The notes: generated from the sequence alone by a model not told the origin. 64,000 bases of DNA from Nymphaea colorata (GCF_008831285.2 NC_045138.2:13838571-13902570), one strand, 5' to 3'. Positions 47,001 through 60,490 are shown, numbered from the stretch's first letter. Numbers and translations: made by a program.

Positions 47001-50000
47001 GAAGTGAAGGAGGGGCAGCACCTCAAAGGAAATAAAGAATTTGATAAAGAATAAAATAATATCCTTTTTGTTCAAAAAAAAAAAAGAAAAAAAGAAAGGG
47101 GAACAATAACTTAGAAGCAGTCAAGGTGTGTTGTCGTCACATCAGTGTCTAAAGAAGGCATAGGCATTTCTTTGTTATAGAAGTATCCAAGTAATTAGAT
47201 AATATGTGCATGTTTCCAGTATAGAATTGCAAAGAAAAGCACAAGTCAGTATAGGACACAGCAATGAAATAGAGAAAGAAATAAGAGCATGCATAAAGAA
47301 GAAGAATATCAGCAATGCCAATATAAATACCTGAAATCCATGTACAAAGACCACGAATGACAATTGACGACCGTTTCTTCTTCGTCCAGTACCAACTGAC
47401 TTCCATACATGCTTAGAAACTGGTCTGGCATGTGAATCAGAATTATCTTTCAACTCGGCATTGTTGATCAACAAACTTCCAGTAACTCCCTTATCCAAAC
47501 TTTTGATTTTGTGTTGCTCTACAGCAATAACTGGAACATGAGAAGGATCGCCAAAAATGTACATGTCTTGAATCGAGCGATTGTTGATCTGCACAAGATC
47601 CTTATACTTTCAAACTGTAATATCCACTTCACTATTAAATGAACCTTAATTAATCAGCGACGCCATTGAAGTTTTCTGCACATAATGAAATAAGATACCT
47701 TCATTTGTGCGATAGTCCGTCTGTGTAGCTCAGCACGAGAGATAACATTTTGCAACGGCTGAACCCGAAGAATGAGAAAACAGAAAAGGAAAGAAAGAAA
47801 ATCAAATTCATCCTTTGTTACTGACAGTTCCATGAGCAACTCATAAGTTAGACCTACAGGTGATCTACAACTCCCAAAGTAATTACCCACATAAATTAAG
47901 AAGTTCAACTGTGACATACATCATCACCCGCCTTCCGTAGGACATTAACTTTTCCAAGCACTGCATAATGAGATGCTTCAACCCCATTTTTAATCTTGTG
48001 ACTAGGGGTTTCTACTGTGGAATTGATCATCCATATTGACCATTCAGCCCTCCTATCATTGCTCCATACTTCACGAAGATATTCAACAATCTTTGCTCTG
48101 TTCATTCTGAATATTAGAGCATAAACCATTTGATTAGAACAATATGTTGTCCAGATCAAAACAAGTGACCTAATTGCTTAACCTAAATCTGCAATTGCTG
48201 CAAAACAGCAAAAACAGTCACCCAAAGATGATGAACGTTTACAAATTTAGAACCACTTTAATACTTAAGCGTGTAACAACCAAACGAGGGAAAAATGAAA
48301 GACAGACTTCATGAAAGACACTATAGCAAAATAAAATATTGGCAGAAATATCAATCTACTTTTTATTATTTCTAATTGCTCATTAAAGAAAGCAACATAA
48401 ACTGAAACAGAAAGGAAGAGCTTTTTAATTTCCCAACATACCTAAGATACATGCTATTACACCTATTGTAAAAACTAAATATATGGTGTTATTACCAACA
48501 ACAAGTTTATTTACAAAAGTCGTCTTACACACAGTGGGAAAGATGCTAATGCAAGCTATCAACAAAGTAACCTAATTGATGTCACAAGCTAAGAGAATCC
48601 AGAAAGGTTACAAACTGCATCACTATGGCAAAAGGAACAACGAATTAGCAGGAAGTAAAATCTGCTATACTGTTTGTTATGTTGCCACATTTTATTTGCA
48701 ATAACTTAATGGTATAAGCAGAAAGCATGAATTAATGCTATGACATGTACAAAACCTTTGTCAAGGGATTCTATCATGAGACTGAATATAAGCTGCTATA
48801 ATCATGACGAACAAATGGAGTAAGAATCATACCTGTGGAACTTCAGAAATGCATTCCATATCAAAGAAAGTTGGTACCCCAGGCAATGAAATGCATCCAG
48901 AAGTTCTTCACTGGACAGTGATTTCATTACAACTGCATTAGCACCAAGATCGTTCCTCCCACTTACATTCTGGATAATGTGAAGCAATCAATCTGAATTA
49001 TGGGCTGAAAAGCAGACAGACAAAGATGCAGACTTCCAAATTAATCAAGTACCTGAAGAGAATTAGATTCATTTTCATCCTGTCTACCCTCATTCCTTTC
49101 TTTCATACTCCCAGAATCCAGGGTGTTTGAATGCCGTTGCGAAGGATATGAAATCATCTGATTCCAACTCATACCGGATGGAACATCCACCAAATCATCA
49201 ATTGCATAGTCAAATATTTTGCTGAGCTTCTCTAGTTCTTCAAGAAGTATGTTACGTGAATCATACAATGCCTTCACACATTTGAGTTCTGTTCTGCCAA
49301 GTGATAGTCCTCCTCCTGAAGCCTAAGCATTTAAATGAAACATTAACGGTGTAAAAAGTTCTAAGAAACCCACTAAATATGACACTGAAGAAAAGAGTTT
49401 CATGAGAAGCCAAAGAAAAGCAAAATTCTTCTTATTTCATTAGGCCATTTTAACATGTTGAACATCAAAGTGGGTAGGATGTGATGGTGAAGGCCGTCCC
49501 CAAACATGAAGTAACCATCTTGAAGGCCGTCCCCAAATATGAAGTAACTACAGAAAAAGTTCCATTAATTGTCATGGTAATAGCAAATAATTATTTCACT
49601 TTTGATGCCTATTTTCCCAAATGAAAGAAACACCAATTTTAATCATTTCATTAAAACTTTGTTACTATTTCACAAAATTGCAATTCCATGTTCAACATCA
49701 TGGAAAATTATTAATAATTTCTTCCATATTTAAAAGAACCAAAAATTCTCTTTTATGGAAGCAGTGAGTTTCAAAGGAATCAGATGAGTAAGCAAATTCA
49801 GCTTATATTTAGAAAAATAAAGATGATTCCAAAACATCATGAAGGAACAAGTTTGGCAAGTTCCATGCACTCCATGTGGAACAAAGACTAGTGGAAGTGT
49901 GACAAATACACATCCATTCCACAGGTTCCCACAGAAAATACAAGATACCAACAACAATGAGCAGTTAGTTGGCACAGAAACAAGCAACAAGCTTTAAAAA

Positions 50001-53000
50001 CAAGACACATTGAGCTTGCCTGATAATGTTCACCATACTCTGCAACAGCAAAGATTTCATTTATCTGATGATCACTGTAAAATGATGAACATGTCAACAA
50101 CATTATGCAAAGAATTAGGAAATGCCACCGATCCATGGTGAAAAAGATTGAAACATGTACGATGAGACAATGGCCAACCTGATCAGCTTCTGCGGAGTCA
50201 CAGAAGTTCCAGCTTTCAGAAGGACTGTATGCATACTCATATCTACAAGGACTGCGTGAAACGCATCAAAGTGAAGAGGGCAGTATGAGTGCAAGCCTAG
50301 AAGTGCTTTTGGAGGAACACGAAGTTCATGAACTGCAGCAGTTGAAGAATCCAGAGAAGCCTGCAGTTCAGAACTGAGAAACAAATGCTTTACTACAGCA
50401 GGTAACACATTCTCAACCAAGGATAGGTCCTTGTATGTATCACAACAGAAAAAAATTAAATAAAGCACAAAACTGCCCTAGAAAATTAAACAACATATGG
50501 TCTTTGAACTAGCAATTCAAAGTCTCAAATGACTATAGATGAACATCAGCTTACATGTCTTCACTTATTGGAGCATAATGAAGCTCAAATTTCAGTATTA
50601 CCGCAGAAGCCGATGAACTCTGAAAATTTAATGACATCAGAAATCATATTGAGAAAGCGTGTCAAGATTGACAAATGGAAAAGAAATAGATGATCATAAG
50701 TTTGAACTTTACATGATACAAAGTTCTACGAGAACTTGAGAATAAACATTGAAGCAGAAGGCCAACTAACTATAGAGTATAGAGTCATAGACTTACCTCA
50801 TCCAGATCTAGAGCTAAATTAAAGGATATCATCACAGAAAGATGCACATCCTGCCTTGCATATTTGATTCGGAAAGGCTGAGTCGAAAAACTGTGATCTA
50901 TGTCACTTATTCTCCAAATGGTATAGATATCATCACTACCTAAATCTGGCGCTGCATAAGCACCCATAAAGTGTCAAACGTCATTCTTCATTCCAAAAAA
51001 CATGATTTGCTTCACAAGGCACTCAGGCAATGTTAATATGCACAATGCAGTAAATGATATTTCATGCATATCTGTATAGTCAAAGGTGCTACATGCAGTA
51101 AGAAAGCCTAGGCAGGGATCTAGATGGGCACCTATAGAAAGTCTAGTCAGCGCTAGTTACCACAAAGGAAAAAAGGAGAAAAGAAAAAAGAAAAAAACAG
51201 AAAGGTCGAATAAATAAGAAATAAAGGAGAAGAAACAAATGGGAAAATAAAAAGAAGAAAGAAGTGATGAGATACGGGTTCTGAAACTTCTCCACCCCAA
51301 CCAAGCACCATAAGATTTGAAGACATAAGAAGACTTCAAAGTTTAGAAGTTGACAAAAGAGAAAATCTGGCCATCTATGTACTTATGTTTCTCTTAACCC
51401 GCCTAGGCTCGCTTTTTGAATACAAACCTATCCATAGATAAAAAGGTTTAAAGCTTGACGAATCAGCTCAGTGACTTGGCTGACCCGGACCCACTAGGCC
51501 CCCTACTGGGTTAACCCAGTAGGGTGAACTTCCAAAACTCATTGACGCTCATACCAAATACGTTTGACTTGGCTGAGTCACTAGTCATCCAAGAGTCAGG
51601 CAGACTAGATTGAATTTTTCCCACAAAAGCTTGGGTAAAATTTTTTGTTGACTGGAGTTACTCTTAACTAGTCATGCAATCAAGAAAAAAATGAGCTTTA
51701 TACATGGGAATCTGCTAAAATGAAAAATTAACAACCTTCTTCTTAGTTAAAAGGGTTGTTTAAGACAAGAAATCCGACGATTAGGATTTCACAGTCTCTT
51801 CCTGCACTGCAGCACTCTTCCAGCTTGAACAGAAATTTCACAACCAGTTTCCAGTGACTTGTACCAGCATGAACAAAGATTGTGGATTGAACAAAGATTC
51901 CATCAACCAGGAAGCACATTGAAGGTATGTTGTTTCTTCTTCTTAAAATTATAACACTGATTTTCAATCTTTGCCCAATTTTTTTTCATTTTCCGACATC
52001 TCTCTCTCTCTCTCTCTCCCCCTGTGTGTGTGTGTGTGTTTTTCTGTTTTTGGGCTCCAAACTGAAAAAGAACCTTGCTTTTTCAGTGGATGTCTTGCCT
52101 GAAGTGCAAAGTTCTTTTTTTTTTTCTTTTTTTTTTTTGAGGGAGGGAGGGGAGGGTGTGTGGTGGTGTGGGTTCCAAGTTCCAACTGAGGTTTTTAACA
52201 GTCTAATCAGTTTCTTAATTCTAACCTATTGGAACATAAAATTAATTAATTAATTATTGTTAACTTATTAAATTAGCAGATTCCATGTAAAACATAACTA
52301 AGATTTGTTTATGTTTAAATGACAACTTATATACTGTTCTTCAAAAAAAAAAAATGTTAACAAAACCCAGCCCAAGCCACCAAGTGGACACGGTGAGTCA
52401 CAAGTCGATAGTGGACCAGCCGAGTCCCTTGGGACTGCATTTTAAAACATTTGATAATTGAGGAAAAGACATAGCCAAAAACACGAAAAAACTGAACTAT
52501 AATATAATATCTCATAATAGCTTCTACCTTCTGTCGTAAATCCATAAAAAAGAACCAGAATGGGAGGAGATTTACGATAATAGGTAACTCATAGCTACGC
52601 ATAACTTGAAGATGCAGAAGGAAGTCAAGAAATTCTTAACTGTTGTCCCTTGGAATTTATGATGATTCTTCACACTCAGTCAAAACTTTGCACACATTCA
52701 TGTTTCAAAGTCAGAATTGAGAACTATAAGATTAATCTTTCTTCCATGTATAGGAAGACAGAAGTTGAGAAATCCCACTAGATATCCTGTGGGAAAATTA
52801 CCATGCCTAATCAAATGAAGCCGCCGAGTGACCATAAAGTTTAAGCAGCAAGTTGCTAGAATTTCATGACAGACACAATAGATGGCTTTAGCAATTATAG
52901 TTGCATCAATATAATATTGAAAGCAAGTTGCACATTAAGACCAGGACTTGATCTGAGACTGCAGAAATCAGAATGAATAGGATAAGTTACAGCCAATCAA

Positions 53001-54402
53001 CCACAGTATTCAACATATTAGGGTCAGACTTTTTCAAGTTTCTGAGCTTGATGATTGTTTTCTGAAGCAAGGTGGTGCACGGTGCAGCTGGCCATGTAAA
53101 TTGCACTTGAAATCATGAAAGTAGCAATTTTCATACAGCTGCCATGTCACATAGCAGGCAAAATGCTGAAACCCCAAATTATCCAACTGTAATCAGCAAG
53201 CATTGCCAAGGCGGGTGTTTATACTTTATTGATTTGATAATTTGGTTCATGATTTCGTTTGTCCATTCCTTCAAACATTGACACCTATTGAATGAATTTT
53301 GGCACCATACGGTGAACGGTGAAAATGATCAGACTGCCCATAGTAGCATCTTTGTAGAATTTGTAACCTTCCCAAATTCCTATGGACCATCACCCACATT
53401 ATGGTTTCCCTTGAACTGGGTGCACCAGAGAAAGCTTTCATACTTGACTTTTTTCAAGATTGTTATCCCAAACCACATGTCTGCACTATGTGATGGTACC
53501 ATGAAAATGTGCTCCATCAGCAATCGGAGGTACTTGGACAGTTGGACTAGTAAATTAACTTTATCATTGTGCAACGGACTACGAATTTACCAGCTTTACA
53601 AAGGGCATTATTACTAATCAGAGTTCCTACTCGCGTATTAACTTAAACTCAAAATGAACACGCAGTTCAATATAAACTTCATATTGCGGCTCAAACTCAC
53701 AATAAGCATAATAAAGAAAATCCTCCTGCAGCCTCTCTCTTTCTCGGAGCTAATAAATCTCAGAGCTCCAAACATTTCAAATAGTAAAACTCCTTTCCAT
53801 TTCGGAAGTTTACATTGATGAAGAATTACTTCAGACATCAAAGATCCAGATAAATTGAGTGTCATGAACGTTGATTAAGCACAGATGGAAGTCAGAATAA
53901 AACTCCAAAAACAAAAAAACAAAAACGCATTTCCTCCCAAGAAAAGAAAGCGAACAAAGAAAAGATTTCGCTTAGAAGGGCTACCTTCATACTGAACGAC
54001 TCGTGCCGGCGTTCCAGGTGATCTATGTTCACCATCCTCCCATCTCATAGTAATTTTTATCTGATACCATCTGCGCAGGCATCAAACTCAAAAAATCAGA
54101 GCACAAAACCCTAAGAGAGTTCCAATTCAAATTCACTGACTAAAAATCAAAAAGAAGAAAAGAAATACAAAAAGAAAGAAAAGGGAAAATTCTAATTTCG
54201 AAATGACTAACCCTTGCTGGAACAGGTCAAGATTGTGGAACCTGTGGATATAGACCCCGACCTCCTGCGCCAACTCAAACATGCCCGGATTCACCGCAGC
54301 CCCCCGATGCACCGACCCCGCATCAATCAACCGTCTCGTGGGCGTGACGGCCGCAGCGCCCTTGGAATTCAGACCGATGAAGTTCCGGAAGCGCCGGAAC
54401 AT
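44014..54402 (-). CDS. FAM135-like putative serine esterase (DUF676 lipase, ZW18 type)
   Basis: An 818-residue protein with an N-terminal FAM135-type region and a C-terminal DUF676 alpha/beta-hydrolase. Fifteen coding exons join in frame: 54402-54212, 54070-53985, 50951-50797, 50619-50555, 50373-50179, 50074-50020, 49322-49053, 48969-48833, 48106-47920, 47758-47699, 47588-47331, 46390-46138, 45541-45336, 44428-44378, 44301-44014. The start MFRRFRNFIGLN and IHRFHNLDLFQQGWYQIKITMRWEDG match Arabidopsis ZW18 (At1g58350). Then come QPFRIKYARQD, VPPKALLGLHSYCPLHFDAFHAVLVD and NNRSIQDMYIFGDPS. The hydrolase has VVFVHGFQGHHLDLR (about 546-560), nucleophile Ser626 in FVGHSIGN, SGPHLGYLYSS, then Asp724 (SSPQDGYVPYHS) and His796 (GRAAHIEFLE). 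It is expected to cleave a lipid or other ester inside the cell; the substrate is unknown. Intron 6 appears to use a GC donor. Intron 2 is 3 kb and holds repeat-like DNA. The Arabidopsis relative is of similar length. Confidence 0.93.
46949..46972. repeat. (TG)n microsatellite in FAM135-like intron 11
   Basis: A pure TG dinucleotide run of about 24 bases, within the intron between exons 11 and 12. Confidence 0.9.
49488..49550. repeat. 33-bp tandem repeat in FAM135-like intron 6
   Basis: Two adjacent copies share TGAAGGCCGTCCCCAAA and ATGAAGTAAC, differing at one or two bases. The second copy is cut slightly short. It lies in the intron that carries the GC donor. Confidence 0.9.
51999..52039. 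repeat. (TC)n(TG)n compound microsatellite
   Basis: A TC run of about 20 bases, then a C cluster, then a TG run, inside the 3-kb second intron of the FAM135-like gene. T-rich and GA-rich low-complexity DNA follows at 52110-52160. Confidence 0.9.
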
Positions 54403-54706
54403 AAGTGACAGGAAGAAGCGGCCCGCGACCGCGGCATGCCGGAGCTCTAGTCCCCCCTCGGATCCCGCGATCGGCGGCACGAATCTTCGCTAGCTCGCGA
54501 TGGCATCCGAAACAATAACCGGAGATCGCCAGAAAAAAGTAACGACGAATTCCAAGAGAGATAGGCTTCCGTACGCCAGGAAACAGGCGATCCCGCAGAG
54601 TTTCCTGTCTTTCCAGACTCTTTTCTTCCTTCCCTGCAGGGAGAAGCTTTTCTCCTTCTCTGAGGTCAAAAAGAACCAAATCCCGTGACGTCGTCGAGGT
54701 CTGTGC

Positions 54707-54709
<3 letters not shown>

Positions 54710-54735
<26 letters not shown>
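54710..54735. repeat. (CT)n tract upstream of FAM135-like gene
   Basis: A pure CT run (GA on the gene strand) about 310 bases upstream of the start codon. GA-rich tracts are common in plant leaders and core promoters, and the EPL and ROH1 loci here have them too. Confidence 0.85.
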
Positions 54736-54737
<2 letters not shown>

Positions 54738-56042
54738 TATGTACACAAAAATTGCGGGTGACGTCTCTCTCTGTTGTTTCCGCGCGCCTGCGTCATAGGC
54801 ATTAAACGGGCCGGGTTTCTGATCGAACCTTAATTTATTAAATAATCATCCCAAAAAATCGGTTTTGGATCGAATCGGCAAGGCTGGGATTCCATGAATC
54901 GGCTCATTCTGCCGTTCAGTTGAATCGGTGGTGAATTGGGAAAACTATTAAAAGATTATTCAAAAACATTTAATTAAAATAAGTGAAAAATAAGGCATCG
55001 TTCTCTTACATTGCCCACCAATCAGTTTGGTTTGGTTTGATATCCCCTTAAATTTTACAATTTTGCAACCCATATTAGTAATTAAATAAATGAAACTTTT
55101 CAAAAAAAAAATGTATTTAAATTGAACGAGATAACAAAACCAGTGTTATTTAAAATTTAAAAAGCAAAATTTAGGATGCATCGAACCTATAAACATTATC
55201 GTCATATGTTTTTTTTTCAGAAAAAGAAGAAAAATCTAAAGAACATGAAAAGAAAACTTTCAATTGTTAAAAATAAAAATTGTTTGACACATGATATCTT
55301 TGAATCGACCCTTAGACCATTCACGATCCGATTCAAGACGATAGACAGGAACCGGCAAAGGAAAAAGACGGTTAATAGGGCGCCAGAAAAGAGGTTAAAA
55401 AAGGAAGGATTCGGCATCCGTGTTCTTTTCCGCGGGCATCCGTCTGTTGGTCGACAATTAAATCGAGCAGAAGTTTAACCGGGCGAGCTAGTGGGGCAGG
55501 CGTTTTCCATTTCTTCTCAAACACGGCAAAAAGTTTTGTCTAGTTGAAGCCAGGATTATCAAGGAAAAATGCTTTTAGGAGGACAAAAACTTACTTTTTC
55601 ACCACTTGGATTTCTTGGTTTGTTTAGTTAGCCAGCCAGCTGCACATGGGCATTCATTACTGTTGTTTTTGTTTTTATTTGCAGTTTTGGATGTTTATAA
55701 TCATGGAGCACATGCTATCTTGGTTTATGTACATTCTTAAATCTGGTTGGTGCTTATCCATATATAATTGAGATAGCAAGGAATTGGTTGGAGTTAGCTC
55801 CCTGGAGCAGAGTATCTATTTTTATATGTTTAGTCACATAAAAACTTTGTGGACACTCTGTTAGTAGCGTGTGTGTGTGTGTATACATGTGATGTAGAAG
55901 TTTGTTTTTCACATAATGCAAACTTCATTCCATCTTTTTAGGCAGAGTTTCATTTCTACCTTATGCAATACATCTTGGACAAATATGCATCATGGTAATT
56001 GGTTCTTAACAATAACTTTAATGACGGATTGGAATAATTGAT

Positions 56043-56070
<28 letters not shown>
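56043..56070. repeat. (TA)n microsatellite
   Basis: A pure TA run of 28 bases in intergenic DNA. Confidence 0.9.
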
Positions 56071-56073
<3 letters not shown>

Positions 56074-58036
56074 TTCATGTCAACCTGTATGCATATTCAA
56101 ATTTTAATCATTCAGTTTTTAATGCATCGATTAAACCTAGTTAGTTTGGTTGGTCCAACTTCTTGTTAAAGCTTTTATGTTAATGCATGTTACTACCACA
56201 CAAAACTATAGATTCTTGAATTTACTTCTCATGTGCTATATGTGTGGTGTTGTTTGCTCATGTACATGCGTATTCGCTTGCTTGCAGCTAGCATTAATTT
56301 TTCAACTTCATTATATAAGCTAATCGCAGTTCCTATCTCCATCATACCAAGCTCTAGTTGCTATCTAAACCAACCTTAATTTATTCTACCAACAGTTTGG
56401 AAGTTCATGAGAGTTGGTACCTGCAGGTGTGGGTGCAGTGAGAGAACGATCCAAACATCAAATACTATACACGAAAAATTAATAAAATGGCATTAAATAT
56501 ACATTTTTCTTCGTATTTTGTTGACAGAATTCCAGAAAATAGCAAAAATGAAATCCACCGTCTCCAAAACCCAATAACAAGATCACAAGATGCAATATTT
56601 TTGGTTATTTTGGAAACGATTTTTGTAAGAATAAGCTTCTCTTCACGTTGGTCGTCTCCGGAAGCATACCAAATGAACCCACCATGAACGACAAATAATT
56701 GAATATATCTTCAAATTCTCGTAGGCTGTCGTCTGTTGGATCATATATAGCTTTTTGGTAGCTCAATTGGATTAGGAATGAGTGAGATGTGTAGGGAAAG
56801 ATGAGACCAAAGTAAAGTGGATTGGTTGTTATGTGTTTGGCAATCTCCCAAAGTTGGCCAAATTTGCTTAAATAATGGAGACAACCACACAGTGAAACAG
56901 AATAGTGCAGTCTTGTATCAGTACAGATAGGTTTCCTGAAACTGAGAGAAATTGGAAACCAGAAAGATATGAAAAGTTGAAGAAAAAAAGAACACTTGTT
57001 AGACCAAAGTCGAGAGATGTACATTGCAAAAGGAATCGTATACTCTACTGCTGCTGCCAGCTCTGCGCAACTTACAAGGGCACAACAGTGTCACAGTACT
57101 GAAAACAGATGCCTAAAATCATAAAGTAGGGACTTGGATCCAGTTTGTTTATCCTTTTGATATATGCACCTTGCACATTGTAGTGGGTGCATGCGAATGG
57201 GTTGGATTTGGTAAGACGAGTGGATATACAGAAGAATGTAACTTTTCAAACTGTTCATTATCGGACTTAAGATCTGGAGGAATTTGAATCAAATAAAAAA
57301 AGATAATGACGGAGATAACGTTTATATATATATATATATATACATACTGAGCGGCCATCTCGAGAAATGTAAAGATGGGTGGCCAGCAGATGTGGGGCGG
57401 CATGCTTTTATAAATCGGATCTGGAGCACCTAGCAGCATTTCTAGTCGGGTCTTTAGTCGTATCAGTATAGCAAAAGGAGCTTTACAACTCTTGTATCAG
57501 ATCCGGCTCATTTGCTACCCTAAGGTCTACCTTGCAATATCAAATGAAAATGAACGACTCCATCGGCTTTTCTTCGTCTTCTCTAATAACAAATTTGACC
57601 ATGTGGTCAAACGTTGTTATGTTATGAATTTAGAAAAAATAGGGATTTATAATGAACAAATTCTACCGGGAATTGTTCATAAGAGCCAACATCTGGGTCC
57701 TAAGGGTGTTGATGGATATCAGACACCTGACCGGAATACCTCAAAAAAGGCGGCACAGAAAAAACGTCCAATGAAGGAATCAATCAAATCAGATTTAGAT
57801 TTAGATTTAGATTTTAAAAAATTACCTCCAATCATATTTGGATATGGTGTCGGATTTAAATAAGTATCCAACGAGATTCAGTTATAAACAAATATTCTAC
57901 AGCTTAGATCCATATGTTTTGAAAGTCTGTTGCTCATGATACATTTTATAAATATAATGTTACGGACAAAATTAAAGTTGAAGGGTCTACCATACTACCA
58001 CACAGATCTTGAATAGAAGTGGAGCCACACATGGTC

Positions 58037-58060
58037 TGGTGTGGGCAATTGCCCACACCA
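58037..58060. repeat. 24-bp perfect palindrome in TE-like block
   Basis: TGGTGTGGGCAA is followed at once by its exact reverse complement, with no loop. It begins 16 bases after a GGAGCC motif. Blocks of the form GGAGCCACACATG plus GGGCAATTGCCC resemble interspersed repeats that I recall from plant genomes. Element ends were not located. Confidence 0.75.
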
Positions 58061-58936
58061 ACCCCACAAAGCACCTTTATGTCTACATTACTATCTTCAA
58101 ATATTTGACTATTTATGTTTATTGTTGCCCCTCTACGTATGGAAGTTTTGGATTAGTGCTTTCCAACCAAAATTTCAACCTCCACCACGGGTTCCGATCC
58201 GAAGCAGCTTTGGACCTTAGAAAGCTGGGGGGAAGTGGGGTGACTTCTGCCTCCCGCATACCACCCTCAACTCCGTTGATCTTAATATATCATAATAGAG
58301 CTCTCGATTCAGTTGTGTATTTAAAAATCGGATTTGGACGGGGAAAACAAAACTCAGATTCAGAATTGTAATTCTACAAATCATGTTAGAATATGGTTTA
58401 AACCTTTCTTTACTTGTATTCAAATCTGGATTAGTAAAGCTATACGGATATGCAAATGCCATCAAGTGGATAATAAAACTGCCCGCAGCCAAGCGGAATC
58501 TGAACCGTCCATCGCTCATTTTATCATCTAATTGGATCTGAAATGCTGAATCCAACAATATAGATTTGGGTCGATCTTGATTATTCCCTTACATCTTGCC
58601 GTATATATATATGATTATTTGATAAATAAGGGTAGGGCCAAATGCCAACCAACTTTTCTTTTCCCGGGGAACAATATACAACTTTTAAAATCTCCACTGA
58701 AATAATCCACTGGGACCCAATTAAAAATATTTAGAAATTTTAGGAGTAAAATGTTAATTTTAATTTCAAAAACCATGGCCCCAGCCGCTATAATGTTCGA
58801 TTGGAGACCCGACCTGGGCTGGGCTTAGGTTCTGTCGTTCGAGCCAAGGCTCATGCTTATCCTGAATTGATCGGTTACTGTCGGTCTAAAAATGCAAAAT
58901 AAGAATGTGAATCTCTACTTACCAAAATAAGAATTC

Positions 58937-58982
58937 CAATAATAATAATAATAATAATGTAATAATAATAACAACAACAACA
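58937..58982. repeat. (AAT)n(AAC)n microsatellite
   Basis: A trinucleotide AAT run with one interruption, changing to AAC at its right end. Intergenic. Confidence 0.9.
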
Positions 58983-60296
58983 AAAAACACTTACAAATTT
59001 GACAACGATTGGAAATGTGCCAAAATTTTTCCCTATTTAATAAGAAAAGCTGCAAAGGTTACACTTGCCCGCTTTTTAATTTGCCAAATAATTGTTAAAT
59101 CAGTGAAAGATGCTATTTCGCCCCCCAAACAATAAAAATACAGTTAACTTTGATAAAACGCTTAAGTTTTAAATTCTTGAATAACTTTCTAGCACTAACA
59201 AAGAAAGCAAGGTTATTAACTTTCTAGAGTGTGTTAGTTATCAGTAAAAAACTAAGTTGAGTATAACTGATCATGTGTTGATATTATTGAATATAATTAG
59301 ATATGTTAATAACTTAAAATAGTCTTCGTTGATCGAAAATATTTTAGTCTTCGTTTCACATGCATTAACTATAGCTTGAGTTAGAAATTATAATCTCGTT
59401 AATATGCTTTGTATACATAAAAAATGAGAAGTGTTTTTTTTTTAATGATTTAAGCTGCTAAAAGGGGATTAATCTTATTATTGATTATTTAGTAGACCAT
59501 AATGCGAGAGCATACATATTAAAAATTGGCAGGTTTTTATTGTTCTCTTTCATCCTTGAAGAAAAAGATGCGACACCTGCTTTCATAAAGGTGAACAACC
59601 AACATCTTAGATTGGAAGAGAGCATGCATGTTCCCTGATCAGCAAATAAACGACAAAATAACATGCTTAGCGGCTTGATTTAAATCAAATGCGCAATTTT
59701 TTATTGTGTTTGTCTTCTCTCATCATTCGCCTATAGGAAATTGCCTGATGATTCAAAGACAGTGGAACTACTGTCACAAATCCATTGCTTTGTTACTTAA
59801 CCACGGTTAGCAGCTTGTTTTGGTAATAGACTCGAAAAAATAAGTTTATTCATTGAAAAGAGAACCATACTGATACGGTTGCTGCTTGGTAATCAGAGTT
59901 TGCTTGTTATGGAGAAACAGAAAGAGAGAAAAAAAAAAAGACGAAAAGACAAATTTGATTGAGAAGTTTATTTTAATTGACAAATTTAATCATAAGACTA
60001 ATCAGTTTTAAATACTTAATCAATAGACAGTCATCCGAAATTTTCCTGTCATGTAAAAAAAACGAGTCTAAAGAACTCATTTCTCGTAACCAGTTTCAAC
60101 TGTCGAATGCCGAGGAAAATTTTCCCAATTCCTTCTTGTCTTCCAAACGCTAACATTTCTCACCAAGGGGAGAAAGCCAACCGTTTCTAACGCGTACAAA
60201 TATGGCCTTTCATTCTACTTGATGGTCACTTATGTCCTCTCTCTCTCTCTCTTATTTCTCTCTCTCACACACACATACACAAACACACATACACAA

Positions 60297-60490
60297 GCAG
60301 AGCCAAGGGGTCTCAGTGGGGGTCTTGGCCTCCCTAAAAAAAAATTACATGTAAATTTTGAAAAAAAATTACATGTAAATTTTGAAAAAAAATATTTATC
60401 CTATATAAAAATTTTGAAAAATTATAACTCAGCTCCTATCAAAATTTTGAGACTATAATTAAGCCCTCATAAAAAAATTCTAACTCTGCC
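60297..60490. mobile_element. Short TIR element (MITE-like), about 194 bp
   Basis: The left end GCAGAGCCA and the right end TAACTCTGC (complement GCAGAGTTA) form an imperfect terminal inverted repeat. The interior is AT-rich and non-coding. It contains two direct copies of a 24-base unit centred on the palindrome TTACATGTAA (60340-60385), then further diverged copies of AAAATTTTGA. The layout fits a non-autonomous DNA transposon. No clear target-site duplication was found, and the superfamily is not assigned. Confidence 0.5.

Larger units (their letters stand above)
54403..60296. other. FAM135-like promoter region, then intergenic DNA
   Basis: Bases 54403-54800 are probably the leader and promoter of the FAM135-like gene on the - strand, more GC-rich than the surroundings and including a CT/GA run. 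From 54.8 kb onward I find no gene. There are TA runs at 56043-56070 and 57322-57342, and a repeated ATTTAGATTTAGAT stretch near 57793. A TE-like block with a perfect palindrome lies near 58015-58110, and an AAT/AAC run at 58937-58982. Frames at 56605-57024 and 57492-57863 match no family I know. Confidence 0.45.

Noticed and set aside
57492-57863. 123-residue frame ending in an Asp-Leu repeat
   Set aside because: The Asp-Leu run comes from an ATTTAG hexamer repeat in TE-like DNA, and the rest matches no known protein.
60340-60400. Possible CRISPR-like repeat run
   Set aside because: The copies are directly adjacent with no unique spacers, and the host is a plant.
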